Part shown: positions 38,049 to 49,520 of the stretch, in pieces
Position numbering within the stretch: position 1 is the first letter of the stretch
Layout: each line of letters begins with the position of its first letter
Assembly (NCBI GenBank): GCA_951394045.1
Contig: OX595986.1
Location: 434,001-498,000, forward strand
Direction: 5' to 3'
Length of the DNA: 64,000 bases
Source of the DNA: Nitzschia sp. DOCU1
Lineage: Eukaryota > Bacillariophyta > Bacillariophyceae > Bacillariales > Bacillariaceae
Notes under the pieces: generated by a model
Seen by the model: the letters and a program-made list of their open reading frames with translations, nothing else
What the model was told of the DNA's origin: nothing
The model's database searches: none
Translations under genes and position numbers: made by a program

Positions 38049-39431
38049 TTACTTCGCTTGCGATATGGCACTGGCGGCCGATGATGGAAAGTATCTTCGT
38101 AGGATCTCCCACAGTTCTGTGGATGCCATCGCTTTGAGCAACGCTTTCGTCGCTTTCTGGGTCTTTTCGTCAAAGAACTGATCGCGGTATGTTTTGCCCG
38201 TCTTAAATGGAAGAGGTTCAGCCTCACGAGACAAGTCCAAGAAATCGAGGATCGAGTCGACTGTTTGATTATACTTCGTTTCATAGTCTTCGTAGTAGAT
38301 GACCAACGATGGGTATTTTTCTTGTTTAATCATTCTGATGGCAGCATTGTGCCATTCGACATAACGAAAGAATTCGCTGTGGCATGGAACTTTCAACAAT
38401 AGATTCGCGTCAAAGTTGATTCGTTTCAGTTTGTTTTTGTTCGTGATCTTCCTTGGAACCTCCTTCTCTATCCAAAATGCCTTGTCGGAAACCTCGCACC
38501 ACAGCATGACACCCTTCGGAGACTCCATGAAAGTACGGATTTGTTCCTCTGAGAAGCCAAGGCGTTTCTGACGAATCTTCATCCCATGATGCATCCGAGA
38601 GATTATATTGTCAAAAGGATTCCGAATCAGATGGATGACACTCTTAACCAGGTCCTTGTGCTGGTAGCTGGATTTCAATTTGGTATGGTTGGATCTGTCG
38701 TTCGGATCTAAGTATTGAGAGCTCTCTGCGCAGCCATTCAGGAACGCCTCCGTGGTCATAATCGAGTTCTGAAGAGAAGCTCGGTCGCCGTACCCTGCGC
38801 AATGAGTTTTTGTGAGAACCATGGGCGGCAGTGGCAAGGTGTTATTGCGCTGCCATGGACCATGAATAACATTGTCACTGTCGGGACGGACGGGTATAAA
38901 ATCATCCTTATAGTGCAGTTCCATTGCATAGTTGGAGGCAGTGGAACGCATGGAAACATGTTCTGTGTTATGAATTGTGTACGTCGTCCCGCTGTTTGGG
39001 AAACTGATAAGCCAACAGACCCTACTAGAATTCGTCGAAGCATTCTTCCTTGAAGCACGGGCATTAGTGGTGTTGAAGCCCATGGTCGAACGTTCTTTTC
39101 CCTGCCTCGTAAAGATGGTACTCTCTCTATCTCTCGATTCTTTCTTGAGAGTACCTTTCCTCTTCTTACGATCGGACTTGGACTCTTTGATTCCCAGCTT
39201 TGAAAATGTGACGGATGCTAGGATGTCCTTCTCGTTCACAGTCAAAAGTTCTTGGTCATCAAATTTAGTGATGAACGATGCCATGATAAGGCGGTTCCAT
39301 CTTGACTCTCGTAGAAGCGTCACTGAGACGACAGAGAGAGAAATAGCAAGAGTGCCCAAGAACATTGTTGAGATTGTTGACGTCCTCAACGCCCTCCTTT
39401 CCTTTTTCTTTGTTTGAATTGGATTATCCAT
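38049..39431 (-). CDS. Type II membrane sulfotransferase, copy 1 (460 aa)
   Basis: ATG start, intronless. A single N-terminal anchor at about 22-40 gives Golgi type II topology, followed by a basic stem. The PAPS 5'-phosphosulfate loop is WLISFPNSGTTYT (about 140-152), and the 3'-phosphate motif is SVIHLIRNPFDNIISRMH (about 264-281, Arg 270 and Ser 278). A conserved FFRYVEWHN block and an YYEDYE block follow. It transfers sulfate from PAPS to an unknown acceptor, probably a glycan. It is clearly paralogous to the gene at 45931-47115, sharing PFDNIISRMH, TKTHC.GY, GPWQRN..LPLP, FFRY..WHN and FKTGKTYR..FF-type blocks. Confidence 0.9.
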   Translation of the reverse strand: MDNPIQTKKKERRALRTSTISTMFLGTLAISLSVVSVTLLRESRWNRLIMASFITKFDDQELLTVNEKDILASVTFSKLGIKESKSDRKKRKGTLKKESRDRESTIFTRQGKERSTMGFNTTNARASRKNASTNSSRVCWLISFPNSGTTYTIHNTEHVSMRSTASNYAMELHYKDDFIPVRPDSDNVIHGPWQRNNTLPLPPMVLTKTHCAGYGDRASLQNSIMTTEAFLNGCAESSQYLDPNDRSNHTKLKSSYQHKDLVKSVIHLIRNPFDNIISRMHHGMKIRQKRLGFSEEQIRTFMESPKGVMLWCEVSDKAFWIEKEVPRKITNKNKLKRINFDANLLLKVPCHSEFFRYVEWHNAAIRMIKQEKYPSLVIYYEDYETKYNQTVDSILDFLDLSREAEPLPFKTGKTYRDQFFDEKTQKATKALLKAMASTELWEILRRYFPSSAASAISQAK

Positions 39432-40126
39432 GATGTTCGAGTTGCTTGCTAGGGTGCGGAATTGCGGGTCAATCTATTGTCGTGAAAACATTGTATGCTT
39501 TTGAAACAGCAACGATACCCTCATGAGATTCACCACCACTTCGTAAATGCCCTTCTGATGAATCGCATCTGCTCGTCGGGACATAGTTGGCGGAAAATGC
39601 GAGGCCGGCGTCGGCGAGTATTCGGCGTGCGTGCCCTCTAGTCGTGTGTTAAGTGAATCCCTCGGCACGAAGTTTTCTGTCGACTTAACGAGTTGTTCCA
39701 ACGAAAATTTGGCTGGGCACATCAAAGCTACATATGTCTTCGTCCCAACGCACAATTTTGTGCCAAATGGTTTCGCCTTACTCGCCGACAATCGGCCAAT
39801 TTGACGAACGGAAACAAAACCAATCAAGACCTCGACCATCTCACGCATGGAAACAACTTTAAAAGTATCATAGCCTCCATATTGCTCTAGCTAGTACCTG
39901 CTAGGAGTAGAGTGCTGGCATGATAACCAAAAGTACAGCATGAAGAACAAGATTTACATTATTATTTGCGTTTCTCTATTAGTAGTAACTGCCATGTTCT
40001 ACCGGTAGTGAAAGTACCTGGCGGTTGCCATAAGTCGTCCTCGAACAGTAGCAACGTGCTAAGTTTGGGTGTGACCTACTCACACAGAACGCCACTTGAA
40101 CAACAGCACACCTGAGCCGAGATGCT
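39432..40126. other. Intergenic with a CTACCGGTAG palindrome
   Basis: This is the promoter side of sulfotransferase copy 1 and the 3' flank of the transporter gene. The palindrome is at 39999-40008. A minus-strand ORF (39474-39848, 124 codons, ATG start) has no recognised domain; I do not claim it. Confidence 0.4.
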
Positions 40127-42206
40127 CTACGAAATCGGCGGAATGTAATCTCCTGAAAGCGACAAAAGGAAACGTTAGAGCAAATAGAAAGTACAGATCA
40201 ATGCCTTTAAGGGTGTGGTCAAAAAACTTACCAGTATTTAAATGTTCCTCGATATCTTTTCTTCGCTTCTTCTTGGCTTTCATCGCGGCCTTGACTATCT
40301 TCTTTTCTTCCTGGACTGCAGCCCGCAGCAATGGTCCAGCAGTTCGAACATCGTGTGGGTGCTTCACCAAAAAGGTGCAAGTGAAGGAAACGATGCCGAG
40401 CAATGAAATGTATAGGCCAGGCAGTAGACGAGGTAGCAAGGAATCCAAAAATGGCGCCTCGTCGTCATCCACCAGGCTACCGGCGATGTAGTAGAGAAAA
40501 GTCGCCATCAAAGGCATCGTACCGCCAAAAAAAGTCGCCGCTAGATTGTGGCCAATAGCGACCCCCGTGAAAGAAAGAGTAGGGTCGTCCATCCAAAGCT
40601 CAACTTCAAATGCCGCTATGGACCCTTGAATCATTGATAGGCAGGCCGCAAACTGAAGTTGACCTATGAAGATGCCCCACCAACTCTCGCTTTCAAACAT
40701 TCCAAACATAGTAGGGCACGCAACAATTATTCCAGGGAGCCCCAGTCGCATCAAGTCCGTTCTGTGTTCGAAAGTGTCCGACGCCTTTCCGGCAATGAGA
40801 AGGAAAAAGATGTAGCACCCAACGACTAGAAAGTTCATGGAATCCGCATCTGCTTGTGACATGACACCTCGTAGTTCCGAAAGATAGACCGGTGTCCATA
40901 AGAATAGGGTGTAGAAGGAGCTTGTGACCGCACTTAGAATTCCAATCATGCAGACCAGTTGCCGACGGCGGAAAGGCGAGGCCAGAAGATCCATAAATGC
41001 GGGTCGAGTCTCGTCCTGGCTTTCTCGGATCATCTCTTCTGTTTGCTTTTGCTCGGATCGCTCCGCCCAGAATTTCGACTCCTCCGTTTGGTTTACGATA
41101 TAGTACAGCATGGGAGCCAAGAGGAGCGAGAAGAGGAACGGGAGGCGCCAACCCCAAGCGAGCACCTGATCAACAGAGAAAGCGTATCGAACACACGATG
41201 TCACGGCCGAGGCCAACATGAAGCCCCCCACCTATGAAATGATTTAAGCAACGCACTAGTATGAGGGCTTGCTGTAGCGTCTCCAACGTGTCTATCAACC
41301 TTCAACATAGCAGCAACTCACCGAACTCGCATCGCAAACGCTTCCTCGGAAACCACGTGTTTTGGACGACGCTTGCTCAATGCTAATCACGTATGAACCG
41401 GCCAATTGGCCACCTACAGAGAGACCTTGCATCATGCGAAGCAAAACCAGCAACACTGGCGACATGAAGCCCCATGTGTTGTAGCCTGGGAGCATGCCCA
41501 TCAATACGGAAGGAATTGTAATCAGCAGAATGGAAAACATTAATGCGTGCTTCCGACCGACCAAGCGGTCACCGATTTCTCCGAAGAAGATGGCACCGAG
41601 AGGTCTGCATAGAAAGAAGACTGTTGAGTGAAATCCTTTATCATTCGTCTAGCGCAAAGGCCTGGATCCGCTCACCTCATGAGAAATGCTGCAAGGTATA
41701 CACCAAAGGAGTTGATCAATTGAAGCTTTTCGGAAGAACTGGGGAAGAAAGCAGCTCCAATTTCTGCTGCGAGGAGACCGTAGACGGCAAAATCGTACCT
41801 GGAAAGAAGGAACAACAATAAATCGTGTGAGCATCTCTTATTATTATTGCTCGATCAAGAGTCTTTCGGCGGAGCTGACTCTCAGCCTCCATTTCCAACG
41901 ATTCTGTCCGCCTTACCATTCATAAATGTTGCCTCCTACGCCGCTCAGGAGACCCCAGATATTGTCATCGCCATGTTCATTTTCTGACTGGGAATAGAAG
42001 GACAACTCCTCCGCAGTGATGCTATGCCGCAATTCTCTAGCTTCTGCAGATTCCAAGGCTTCCATTCCTTCAATCCTCGTGGTGGATCGAGTTCTAGTCG
42101 CGGCTACAGGAGCTGCGAGATCCACAATCGGTGCCGTCATATCCGAGGTGGTATGGGCCTTGGACGTGTCCTCCATTGGAGCAAAAAGAGTACTTGACGG
42201 TTCCAT
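40127..42206 (-). CDS. MFS transporter, metabolite:H+ symporter (ProP/KgtP-like), 5 exons (573 aa)
   Basis: Exons on the minus strand are 42206-41917, 41798-41676, 41604-41322, 41231-40232 and 40152-40127; all introns are GT-AG and the exon lengths sum to an intact frame ending TGDYIPPIS. About 12 membrane segments. MHS-family hallmarks: NIYEWYDFAVYGLLAAEIG in the first helix, MRPLGAIFFGEIGDRLVGRK across the helix 2-3 loop, and LLRMMQGLSVGGQLAGSYV in helix 4. Known MHS members carry proline, betaine, alpha-ketoglutarate or similar solutes with protons. The C-terminal cytosolic end is Lys-rich. The substrate is unknown; an aldehyde dehydrogenase lies next to it. Confidence 0.9.
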
Positions 42207-43054
42207 TCTGAAAATCTAGACTTGTGCTGCAATCACACAACACTATCTTCTGCTTCGAGAGTCTGAATCTAATACCGATCACACCCAGTACAATGGATTT
42301 GCCCGTGGACTGAGAATACAGAGATGCTGATTGAATGTTACCAGGTACGACAACAATCTCGCCGAATGCACACAATGAGCTTTCAATCTCCAATCGGTAT
42401 GATTGCTGCTGCGACGTAAGCCTACAAAACTACAGTCTGTGTCCTTGATTGTGAGACCAGAATGTTAATGGTCGACAATAATGATGATAAGTCACACAAG
42501 GTTTTCCTCATCGCTTGGGGCAAGGTCCACAAAAACACCAACGGTACGTCGATGTTCTTCCAGAAAGGGAACATTCGACACTCGCAAATCTGTGTGCATC
42601 GCAAAAATCTTCATGTATCTATTCGTTATTGTATATAGATCATTTAAACATCTATTATGCCTCGGGAGGTGCGCGTGCTCGCTAACCGTATTCCGAACGG
42701 CCAAGAATCGGATGAATGTGCCAATGCAGCCACGAGCGCGCCGAGCACCCAGCGTGCAAACAGCACCGTCACAAAATCGAGGACCTCGAAGGAGACATTC
42801 CTTTGGGTCGTCCTTCTTCTTGTTCCTCTTTCTTGCCGAAATGGCGATGACACCACACTCTTTGAGGTGCGCCGCGGTCATCCTGGGTCGAATTCGCATT
42901 TGTGGACAAGCGGTATACCCTCGGGATGCGTCATCCCTCAACGCACACGTTGGGGGCAGTTGTCAAGGGGCGGGGAGCGTCACTGGCAAACACACAACGT
43001 AATTGACAGATCCAAATCATTTTTAGAAGAAAACTGGAACTATCTTGAGTAACC

Positions 43055-43333
43055 ATGGGAAGAATAATGGGTAGAAACCTTGTTCCTTGGGGACGAACAG
43101 AGCTACTTTTGAATCATTTTCGTCGTCAGCAGCGAAATGTGTCCACAAGAAGCGTCGTCCGACGATCTTCAATGATCCTACCGCTCATGACCAACATCGT
43201 GCAAGGGGCCTATCGAACAACTGCTCTGTTGGGGATAATATCGACAACAACATCATCAAGTGCAAAAGGAGGGCTTTCTTCCATGATTGAGTCGCCGCAC
43301 ACTCCGTGCACAATAAAGAATCCCGGAATTTGA
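43055..43333 (+). CDS. Doubtful small ORF (92 aa)
   Basis: The ATG has a good context (aaccATGG). The predicted N-terminus is basic (RRQQRNVSTRSVVRRSS), resembling a mitochondrial presequence, followed by a moderately hydrophobic stretch. No family is recognised and the frame is short, so this is only a candidate. Confidence 0.25.
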   Translation: MGRIMGRNLVPWGRTELLLNHFRRQQRNVSTRSVVRRSSMILPLMTNIVQGAYRTTALLGIISTTTSSSAKGGLSSMIESPHTPCTIKNPGI

Positions 43334-43373
43334 AGACTGCTAAATGTCAGCCATGGTGCAAGGTTGAGACGGT

Positions 43374-43390
43374 GGGGGGGGGGGGGGGGG
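43374..43390. repeat. G17 homopolymer
   Basis: Seventeen consecutive G, in intergenic DNA. Its length may be subject to sequencing or assembly error. Confidence 0.85.
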
Positions 43391-44082
43391 CTCTTCACCG
43401 TGCTACCGGTAGTTTGCACTACAAAGTTACGTGATACGTTGAAGGTTTAAACGGGGAAGCTTGTCACTGCTACTGGGAGAAAGAAGGGGTCGCAACGACG
43501 TGACCGGCTATGTACAAAGCAGAACAGGTTCGAGGACTCGAGAGCTTAGACGTGCCTTTTTGGTTCGTCGTCTTTGATACTTGCACATCGGCGAAAGGAT
43601 GCAAGTAGACAAGATAAACGGGTAACATATTCCCTGGAGTAGCCAGACTATGAACGTGATTCTTCAGCCACATCCGAACAGACCGTTTCGCCGGTATTCC
43701 TTCGTCACTTTTGCTTAGTAAATTAACTACAAGCTTGCTAGTCTTTGCCGACTTCGATCACCTCAACGACAATAGAGACTATTGATAACTGTAGTGGTAG
43801 TTCCATACAATAGGGGTGAAAGAATGACATTATAGTACCTGTCTTTTTTATCGTAGCTTGTAGTTGGTCGCTATTGACTATGAACCCTCGGGAAGCGACA
43901 GGACGGGTGACGTCATCGCTTCACAACTGCACGAGAAAAAGCGTGCCGACACGGCGACGAAGATCCAAAAATCATCTTTCCACGACGAAACAATTGTCCC
44001 ACGACCACTCAACATGCTTCACTCTTCTTGACTTCACAACAGAAGAAACACACAGTTCATATTTTATGTTTAGCATTTCACC

Positions 44083-45741
44083 ATGACTCTTTCAATTACT
44101 CCCGATACGGTGTACACCAGCTATATCAATGGCGCCACGAAGCGTCTAAAGAAATCCGACATGGATGCCGAAACGCAAGAAAAGTTGGTTCCAGTCATTT
44201 CTCCAGCCACGAACAAGCCTGTATTTTGGTTTCTGCCAGCTAGTCAGGAAGATGTTTCCACTGCTATTCAAGCCGCTTCAACTGCTTTTGCGTCACCAGA
44301 CTGGTCTCATCCTTCGCAAGCCCCCCATAGAGCTCAAATTCTTCGATCCATGGCGGCTAAATTGCGAGAACGGGTCGAAGAATTAGCAGGCGCCGAGGTC
44401 CTTCAAATTGGTCGACCGCGAAAGGAAATGCGATTTCAGCTGTCAAGATTACCCGAATGGTTTGAGTACTTTGCCAATTTGGCTTGCGTCCATGAAGATT
44501 CCATTCCACCTTTTGGCCCTGGCTACATCAATCAAGTCAGACGGTTTCCATTGGGCGTCGTGGCTCAAATTACGCCATTCAACCACCCACTTCTCATTAC
44601 CATCAAGAAGCTTGCGCCTGCTATTGCGGCTGGGAATACAGTAGTCATCAAGCCCGGTGAACTTGCTCCTGCATCCATAGTTGAATTGGCGGCATTGTGC
44701 ACGGAGGCGGGGCTTCCGAATGGAGTCATGAATATAGTGCTGGGCGCCAAAGAAGTATGTTCCCAACTCATTCAAGATCCTATCATTGTCAAGGTTGATT
44801 TCACGGGAGGACCCAACACGGGCAAGGCAATCGGACAGCACGCTGGAAGTAATTTGGCGAGCTTGACACAAGAACTCGGGGGCAAGGCTCCAATGATTGT
44901 ATTCGCCCCTCCGTACGTTGAACAACTCGACGAAGCAACCATTGATGCGTACTTGGATCCAATAGTCAATGGATGTGCCTTCGGTGCATTCATCGCTTCG
45001 GGACAAACATGCATTGCTGGTACTCGTATCCTGGTGCAGCATTCCATCTATGAGAAGCTTGTTACCAAGTTGGTCGAAAAGACAAAAGTATTCCGTATGG
45101 GTGATCCTTTGGACATGTCCACCACCATTGGACCTGTTATTACCAAGCGGCATATGGATTGGATCCACGAAACAGTTCAGTCTAGCATGGCAAGCGATGC
45201 CACTACCCTCAGAATCATGTGTGGAGGCAAGAAATTCGAGGGCTTTGACGGAGAAAATACGGAATTGAACAATGGAAACTATTATGAGCCTACTGTCGTT
45301 GCCGTGTCCTTCGATTTGGCATCTCAAATGAAGTCGCAAAAGGCTTCAATCGATATCGTTTCCGCTGTCCATCACTCGAATGACATATTTCAAAAGGAGC
45401 TATTTGGCCCCGTCTTGGTGATGGCCCCGTTTTTGGATCAGGAGCACGCAATATCGTTAGCCAACGATAGTGACTTTTCCTTGGGGTGCTCCATTTGGAC
45501 AAAGGACTTGATTCAGGCTAACCAAGTGGCTGACAGAGTACAGGCCGGCATCGTGTGGATCAACGACCACCACAAGAATGCACCCAGCAGCCCATGGGGC
45601 GGCCTGACTAAGCTGTCTGGAATTGGCCGCGAAAACGGCCTGGATGCCTTTCGAGAATACACACAAGCCAAGAGCGTTGTCGTAAATTGCAACGAATTTA
45701 CAAGTGACTGGTTCAAAGATCCAAATGCGCGCTACAACTAA
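44083..45741 (+). CDS. NAD(P)-dependent aldehyde dehydrogenase (552 aa)
   Basis: ATG start, intronless. The ALDH fold is clear: ITPFNHPLL with the catalytic Asn (about 167), VIKPGE.AP (189-197), VDFTGG...GKAIG for NAD (238-250), TQELGGKAP with the general base Glu (264), and ASGQTC with the nucleophile Cys (310). The later KELFGPVL motif holds the second conserved Glu. It oxidises an aldehyde to the acid. The C-terminal WGG...SGIGRENG.DA..EYTQ.K block is typical. No plastid or mitochondrial presequence is evident, so cytosol is likely. The substrate is unproved. It lies divergent to an MHS-type solute transporter, which could hint at osmolyte metabolism. Confidence 0.95.
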   Translation: MTLSITPDTVYTSYINGATKRLKKSDMDAETQEKLVPVISPATNKPVFWFLPASQEDVSTAIQAASTAFASPDWSHPSQAPHRAQILRSMAAKLRERVEELAGAEVLQIGRPRKEMRFQLSRLPEWFEYFANLACVHEDSIPPFGPGYINQVRRFPLGVVAQITPFNHPLLITIKKLAPAIAAGNTVVIKPGELAPASIVELAALCTEAGLPNGVMNIVLGAKEVCSQLIQDPIIVKVDFTGGPNTGKAIGQHAGSNLASLTQELGGKAPMIVFAPPYVEQLDEATIDAYLDPIVNGCAFGAFIASGQTCIAGTRILVQHSIYEKLVTKLVEKTKVFRMGDPLDMSTTIGPVITKRHMDWIHETVQSSMASDATTLRIMCGGKKFEGFDGENTELNNGNYYEPTVVAVSFDLASQMKSQKASIDIVSAVHHSNDIFQKELFGPVLVMAPFLDQEHAISLANDSDFSLGCSIWTKDLIQANQVADRVQAGIVWINDHHKNAPSSPWGGLTKLSGIGRENGLDAFREYTQAKSVVVNCNEFTSDWFKDPNARYN

Positions 45742-45930
45742 TGGTAGTCGTACACAGCTACTTTTTCAGAATCGAGCTATGAGTTCGAATTGTAGAATGG
45801 GCAGTGCCCGCACCAGTAGGGGTCATGCAACGATAACGTGTCTAGCGTTGAAATTTTGCTGTACAGGGGAAAGGGCAGCACCATGATTCACATAACTGCT
45901 GTTGCTACCTTAAAATGACAACTAGCTCAA

Positions 45931-47115
45931 TCAATTAACATTTTCGTCGTCTGGATGGGCCGATGTAAAGTACCCTCGAAGGAGCGCCCACGTCTCATCG
46001 GATGCGATTTCCTTTATCAAGTGCTTCACTCTGTGCTGAACTGAGTTCTCGAAGAATTCGTGTCGATAGGTCTTGCCAGTCACGAAAGGCCGCGTTTCAA
46101 ACTCTCGACTTTGGCCAAGAAAGTTGAGAATCTGATCCACCGTCCTATTGTAAGCGATTCCGTAGTTTTCGTAGTGAACATGGTGCACGGATAGATTGCT
46201 CGCTCGGATTACATCCATAGCAAGATTATGCCATTGGGTATAGCGAAAAAATTCACCATGACATGGCACGTCAAGGTAAGGCGTCGGATCGTAGGGTAGC
46301 AGCGAGAGCGTCTTATTAGATATTTGCATATCCATTGTCACCTTGTTCTCCTTCCAGAATTGCTCATCGATATATTTGCACCATGCAGTCACTCCTTCCT
46401 TGGTCTCCATAAAGGCATCTAGTTCCTCTCTTGTTAGATTGGCGTATGCCAAATTGTGGTGATTTCGCATTCCAAGATGCATTCTGGAAATGATATTATC
46501 GAATGGATCCCTAATCAAATGAATGGCGCTGTCCACTAGCCCTTGAATTTCGTAGTAGAGGCGAAGCTTATTTCGCGATGCCGAGAGGATTGACTTATCT
46601 CTTCGTTGATAACTCTCGCGGCAACCATCCATAAACGAATCAAATGTCTCCACGGATTCTTCCACCGATCCAGTATCGAGATAGCCGGTACAATGTGTTT
46701 TACAGAGCACCCTCTTTTCTGGTAGAGGCAGGTCTGTGTTACGTTGCCAAGGACCCTTGTTGATATCGTCCTCGTTGTCCCGCAGCAGCGGCACAGGATC
46801 GCCGTGAGCTATTGAAATCTCCGTCGCGTAGTTGGTGGCTGTAGATCGCTGACTCACAGCCTCGGTGTTTCCCATCGTGTACGATGTTCCACTGTTGGGA
46901 AAGCTCATTAACCAGGTGACACTGGGTTGTGGCCGCGATGCATTATCGGCTTTTCCGCTCGAGCACCTAACGCCATCAGGACCCTTTTCAACCGTTCGTA
47001 ACGACGAAGAAATATGGAAATGGTTGTCGGATGCCACATAGGCGACGAGTGGCAACACCACCAAAAATGTTCCAATCAAGAGTGCGACAGCCCGCCAGTA
47101 TGATATCCGTCCCAT
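45931..47115 (-). CDS. Type II membrane sulfotransferase, copy 2 (394 aa)
   Basis: ATG start, intronless. An N-terminal anchor spans about 7-28 (WRAVALLIGTFLVVLPLVAYV). The PAPS loop is WLMSFPNSGTSYT (about 69-81), and the 3'-phosphate motif is SAIHLIRDPFDNIISRMH (about 192-209). Shared with copy 1 at 38049: TKTHC/CKTHC.GY, GPWQRNTDLPLP, CHGEFFRYTQWHN, and TGKTYRHEFFENS. The stem is about 65 residues shorter than in copy 1. It is expected to transfer sulfate to a glycan or glycoprotein in the Golgi. It converges with the aldehyde dehydrogenase (189 bp gap). Confidence 0.9.
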   Translation of the reverse strand: MGRISYWRAVALLIGTFLVVLPLVAYVASDNHFHISSSLRTVEKGPDGVRCSSGKADNASRPQPSVTWLMSFPNSGTSYTMGNTEAVSQRSTATNYATEISIAHGDPVPLLRDNEDDINKGPWQRNTDLPLPEKRVLCKTHCTGYLDTGSVEESVETFDSFMDGCRESYQRRDKSILSASRNKLRLYYEIQGLVDSAIHLIRDPFDNIISRMHLGMRNHHNLAYANLTREELDAFMETKEGVTAWCKYIDEQFWKENKVTMDMQISNKTLSLLPYDPTPYLDVPCHGEFFRYTQWHNLAMDVIRASNLSVHHVHYENYGIAYNRTVDQILNFLGQSREFETRPFVTGKTYRHEFFENSVQHRVKHLIKEIASDETWALLRGYFTSAHPDDENVN

Positions 47116-48191
47116 CTCGATACAAGGCTACTGCCGGTAGATTCGAAGAGATTGTGTCGCCTTGGCGTGTCGACCCCCGCTTTTGGGAATGACGGTGGAG
47201 TCAGTCAATTTTCGTTGCTCCTTCCCTTCTCATTTTTTGCGCACGTGCACAACGACTTCGCCGTCGCCAAAATCCAGTGCCCAGCATTGGTTGTTTTTGG
47301 CGCCATTTCTCTCCGTTGGCACAACATTTTCGGCCGGCCCCGCCACTGAAAGTCGAATTGGTCAAAGTGACTCATTCGACGACCAATCGCGCTGGTCATG
47401 ATTGATCTTTTAGTGTTGCTAAAACTATATATCTATTACCCGCCGAGTATCGTACCAAACTGCTTCGAGTATCTAGAAGAGACCAAGAAGAGCTTGTTGT
47501 GTTGTTGCTGTCACTGAATATAGGACTTTCAATGTGCTGTCTATGCTGCCTTTCCACCAGATAGACCAGTTGCTGGTGTGCTACATGACATAAGTAGCTA
47601 TTGAACGAAATCACCCTGAAAGGGATTGTATGAATACCTTGTCCGTCCAGAGCTTGCACATTTACCGTGCAGTATCAAGTTTTCGTCGCTTCAAGCAGTA
47701 GTAGATGGGGAAGTGTGCATGGGGCAATCATTCGTGTACCCAAGCTCACTCCGAACGCAATCCCCGAACAACGGCCGAGAAGGCGGATTCGATGAACAAC
47801 CGTCCTCAAAGGACGCGCTAGCATAAAAGTAGCCCAAGACCCCACACCCGGAGAAATGGCAGGATACGGCTAGTCCGAAACACTTGGTCAAGGCCCCAAC
47901 TGAGCCAATTCTGGCTGATTGTTGCATAATGAAGACGGTATCAATGAACTCGCCCATGTTGTATCGGTATACTCAGGTGCAGATACAATGGCGAAAGCTC
48001 CAAAACTAAAGAAAACTAACTAAGGCAAACGCGTGAAAGAAAATCACGATAGGGAAAAACAATGGTTGCCGGGGACGATACACGCAACCAACCAAGGCAA
48101 GCAAACACATGAAGGCAACACAACTCGTAGCGATGATTGCGACGAGCAAAATACGCTGCTTCCTCGATTTTCAATAGATTCGCATCTAATC
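47116..48191. other. 1.1 kb intergenic region, no gene seen
   Basis: The sulfotransferase promoter side and the eS12 3' flank. Nothing recognisable; ORFs at 47691-47957 and 48044-48283 lack features. Confidence 0.45.
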
Positions 48192-48708
48192 TTAAATCTC
48201 AGCGGCGTCAGCTTGCTTTTGAAGAAAGTCAAGAAGTACAGACAGAGCACGAGTCTCTTCCCCAAAGTCGGTGACGACGGCACAAGAAGTTCGGACGGCT
48301 TTCTTTACAGCACCATCGTCGTCAAGCTTGGCAAGACCGCACCAGGCACCAAGGTCCTTTCCGGCCTCAACCATGACAACATGAACCTCACCTTCGGCGC
48401 AAAGGCCCTTGATGAGCTTCTTGTATTCGGCATTCTCGCAGTCCTTGGCCAAGCAGCAAAGACGGGCAGTTCGGCGGTCCAAGGCCTTGGCACATTCGTG
48501 AAGACCCTTCTTGAGTCCACCGTGAATCATGGCCTTTTGAAGAACCTGAAGAAGTAGAAATGGGAAAAGACAACCATTAGAATAGGTTCACAACAGGCTC
48601 GCTGGCCGCTAAACATAACGAAAAGCCGCTTACCTCTTTCAAGGCGTCAAGGACGCTCATTTCAACTTCCTCCACAGGGGCAGGGGCATCTCCAGCTTCG
48701 TCGGCCAT
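48192..48708 (-). CDS. RPS12: Ribosomal protein eS12, 2 exons (142 aa)
   Basis: Exon 1 is 48634-48708 (MADEAGDAPAPVEEVEMSVL then DALKE). The intron is 48546-48633 (88 nt, GTAAGC...TTCAG, phase 0). Exon 2 is 48192-48545. The joint reads LKEVLQKAMIHGGLKKGLHE, followed by ECAKALDRRTARLCCLAKDCE, LCAEGEVHVVMV, LGAWCGLAKLDDDG and CAVVTDFGEETRA. This is the eukaryotic 40S protein eS12 at the normal length. A constitutive cytosolic ribosome component. Confidence 0.97.
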
Positions 48709-49520
48709 TTTACTTGATCAACTGTTGAAAAGTAGGATGCGATATTGCCGTCTTGGCTTTATTTGACTCTCACACTACGTGGATAGAAACGACGCAGGGT
48801 CTTCGAATGCACACACCAACGATTCATGTTGGGCTGCCAGTCCGAGGGGTCACCTTCATGGATGGTTAGAGTTCTTTTGCCGCCATAAACTCTTGTGCGT
48901 GTGCACCCGTACGTTTTCTACGTGTAAAAGGTTATGGGTCTAGTAAAATGATTTCAGGGGTAAAGTTTGAATGAAGTCCTTTGGGTCGACTTCCAAGCAG
49001 TTCTTCGTTCTACCGGTAGTTTCTCTAGGAGGCATAGGGGAGGATGGCACCCCAGAAAGCGTAACTATGGATGATTCCTGAGTCTACGACAAGTAGCTAG
49101 CCCGATAAACGTTTCAGGATTGTACTGTTTGCAGAATGATGGAATATTGTTATCATATTGTATTTGTCCACGCCATCGTGTCACTGCGTACGCTAAAGTC
49201 TACCGAGACTTTCCGGGATGCGTAATCGAACAACTGGTTATGCTCTACTAGAGTAGACGGTACTAGCTAGAGAGAGTAGCTTATCATACCATTCTCAATT
49301 TCACTGCTACTACAATTACAATATGCACAAAAATGTTTTCGACTCGGGCGAGCTACCGAACGTATGCGCCGCCGTTCGTCGTCATCGTACCCCCAGAACA
49401 CACTTGACAACAGTAGCATCACAACACGAACAAAATTGCATGGATCCAAGATGATAATGGCGACTTCCATCGACCGAATCTATATTCAGCAAAAATCAAA
49501 GTTAACCATTTCCATGCCGA
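48709..49520. other. Intergenic with a CTACCGGTAG palindrome
   Basis: The eS12 promoter side and the 3' flank of the second HSF gene. The palindrome is at 49010-49019. No gene is supported. Confidence 0.5.

Larger units (their letters stand above)
42207..44082. other. 1.9 kb intergenic region with a G17 tract
   Basis: A divergent region between the transporter (-) and the aldehyde dehydrogenase (+). It holds a G homopolymer of 17 (43374-43390), TACCAGGTA at 42339-42347, CTACCGGTAG at 43403-43412, and opposed ORFs of 130-170 codons at 42481-43052 that I could not support on either strand. Confidence 0.5.

Noticed and set aside
42481..43052. Overlapping 130-170 codon ORFs on both strands
   Set aside because: Neither strand shows a domain or conserved block. 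Overlapping opposed frames of similar length in one stretch are typical of chance.
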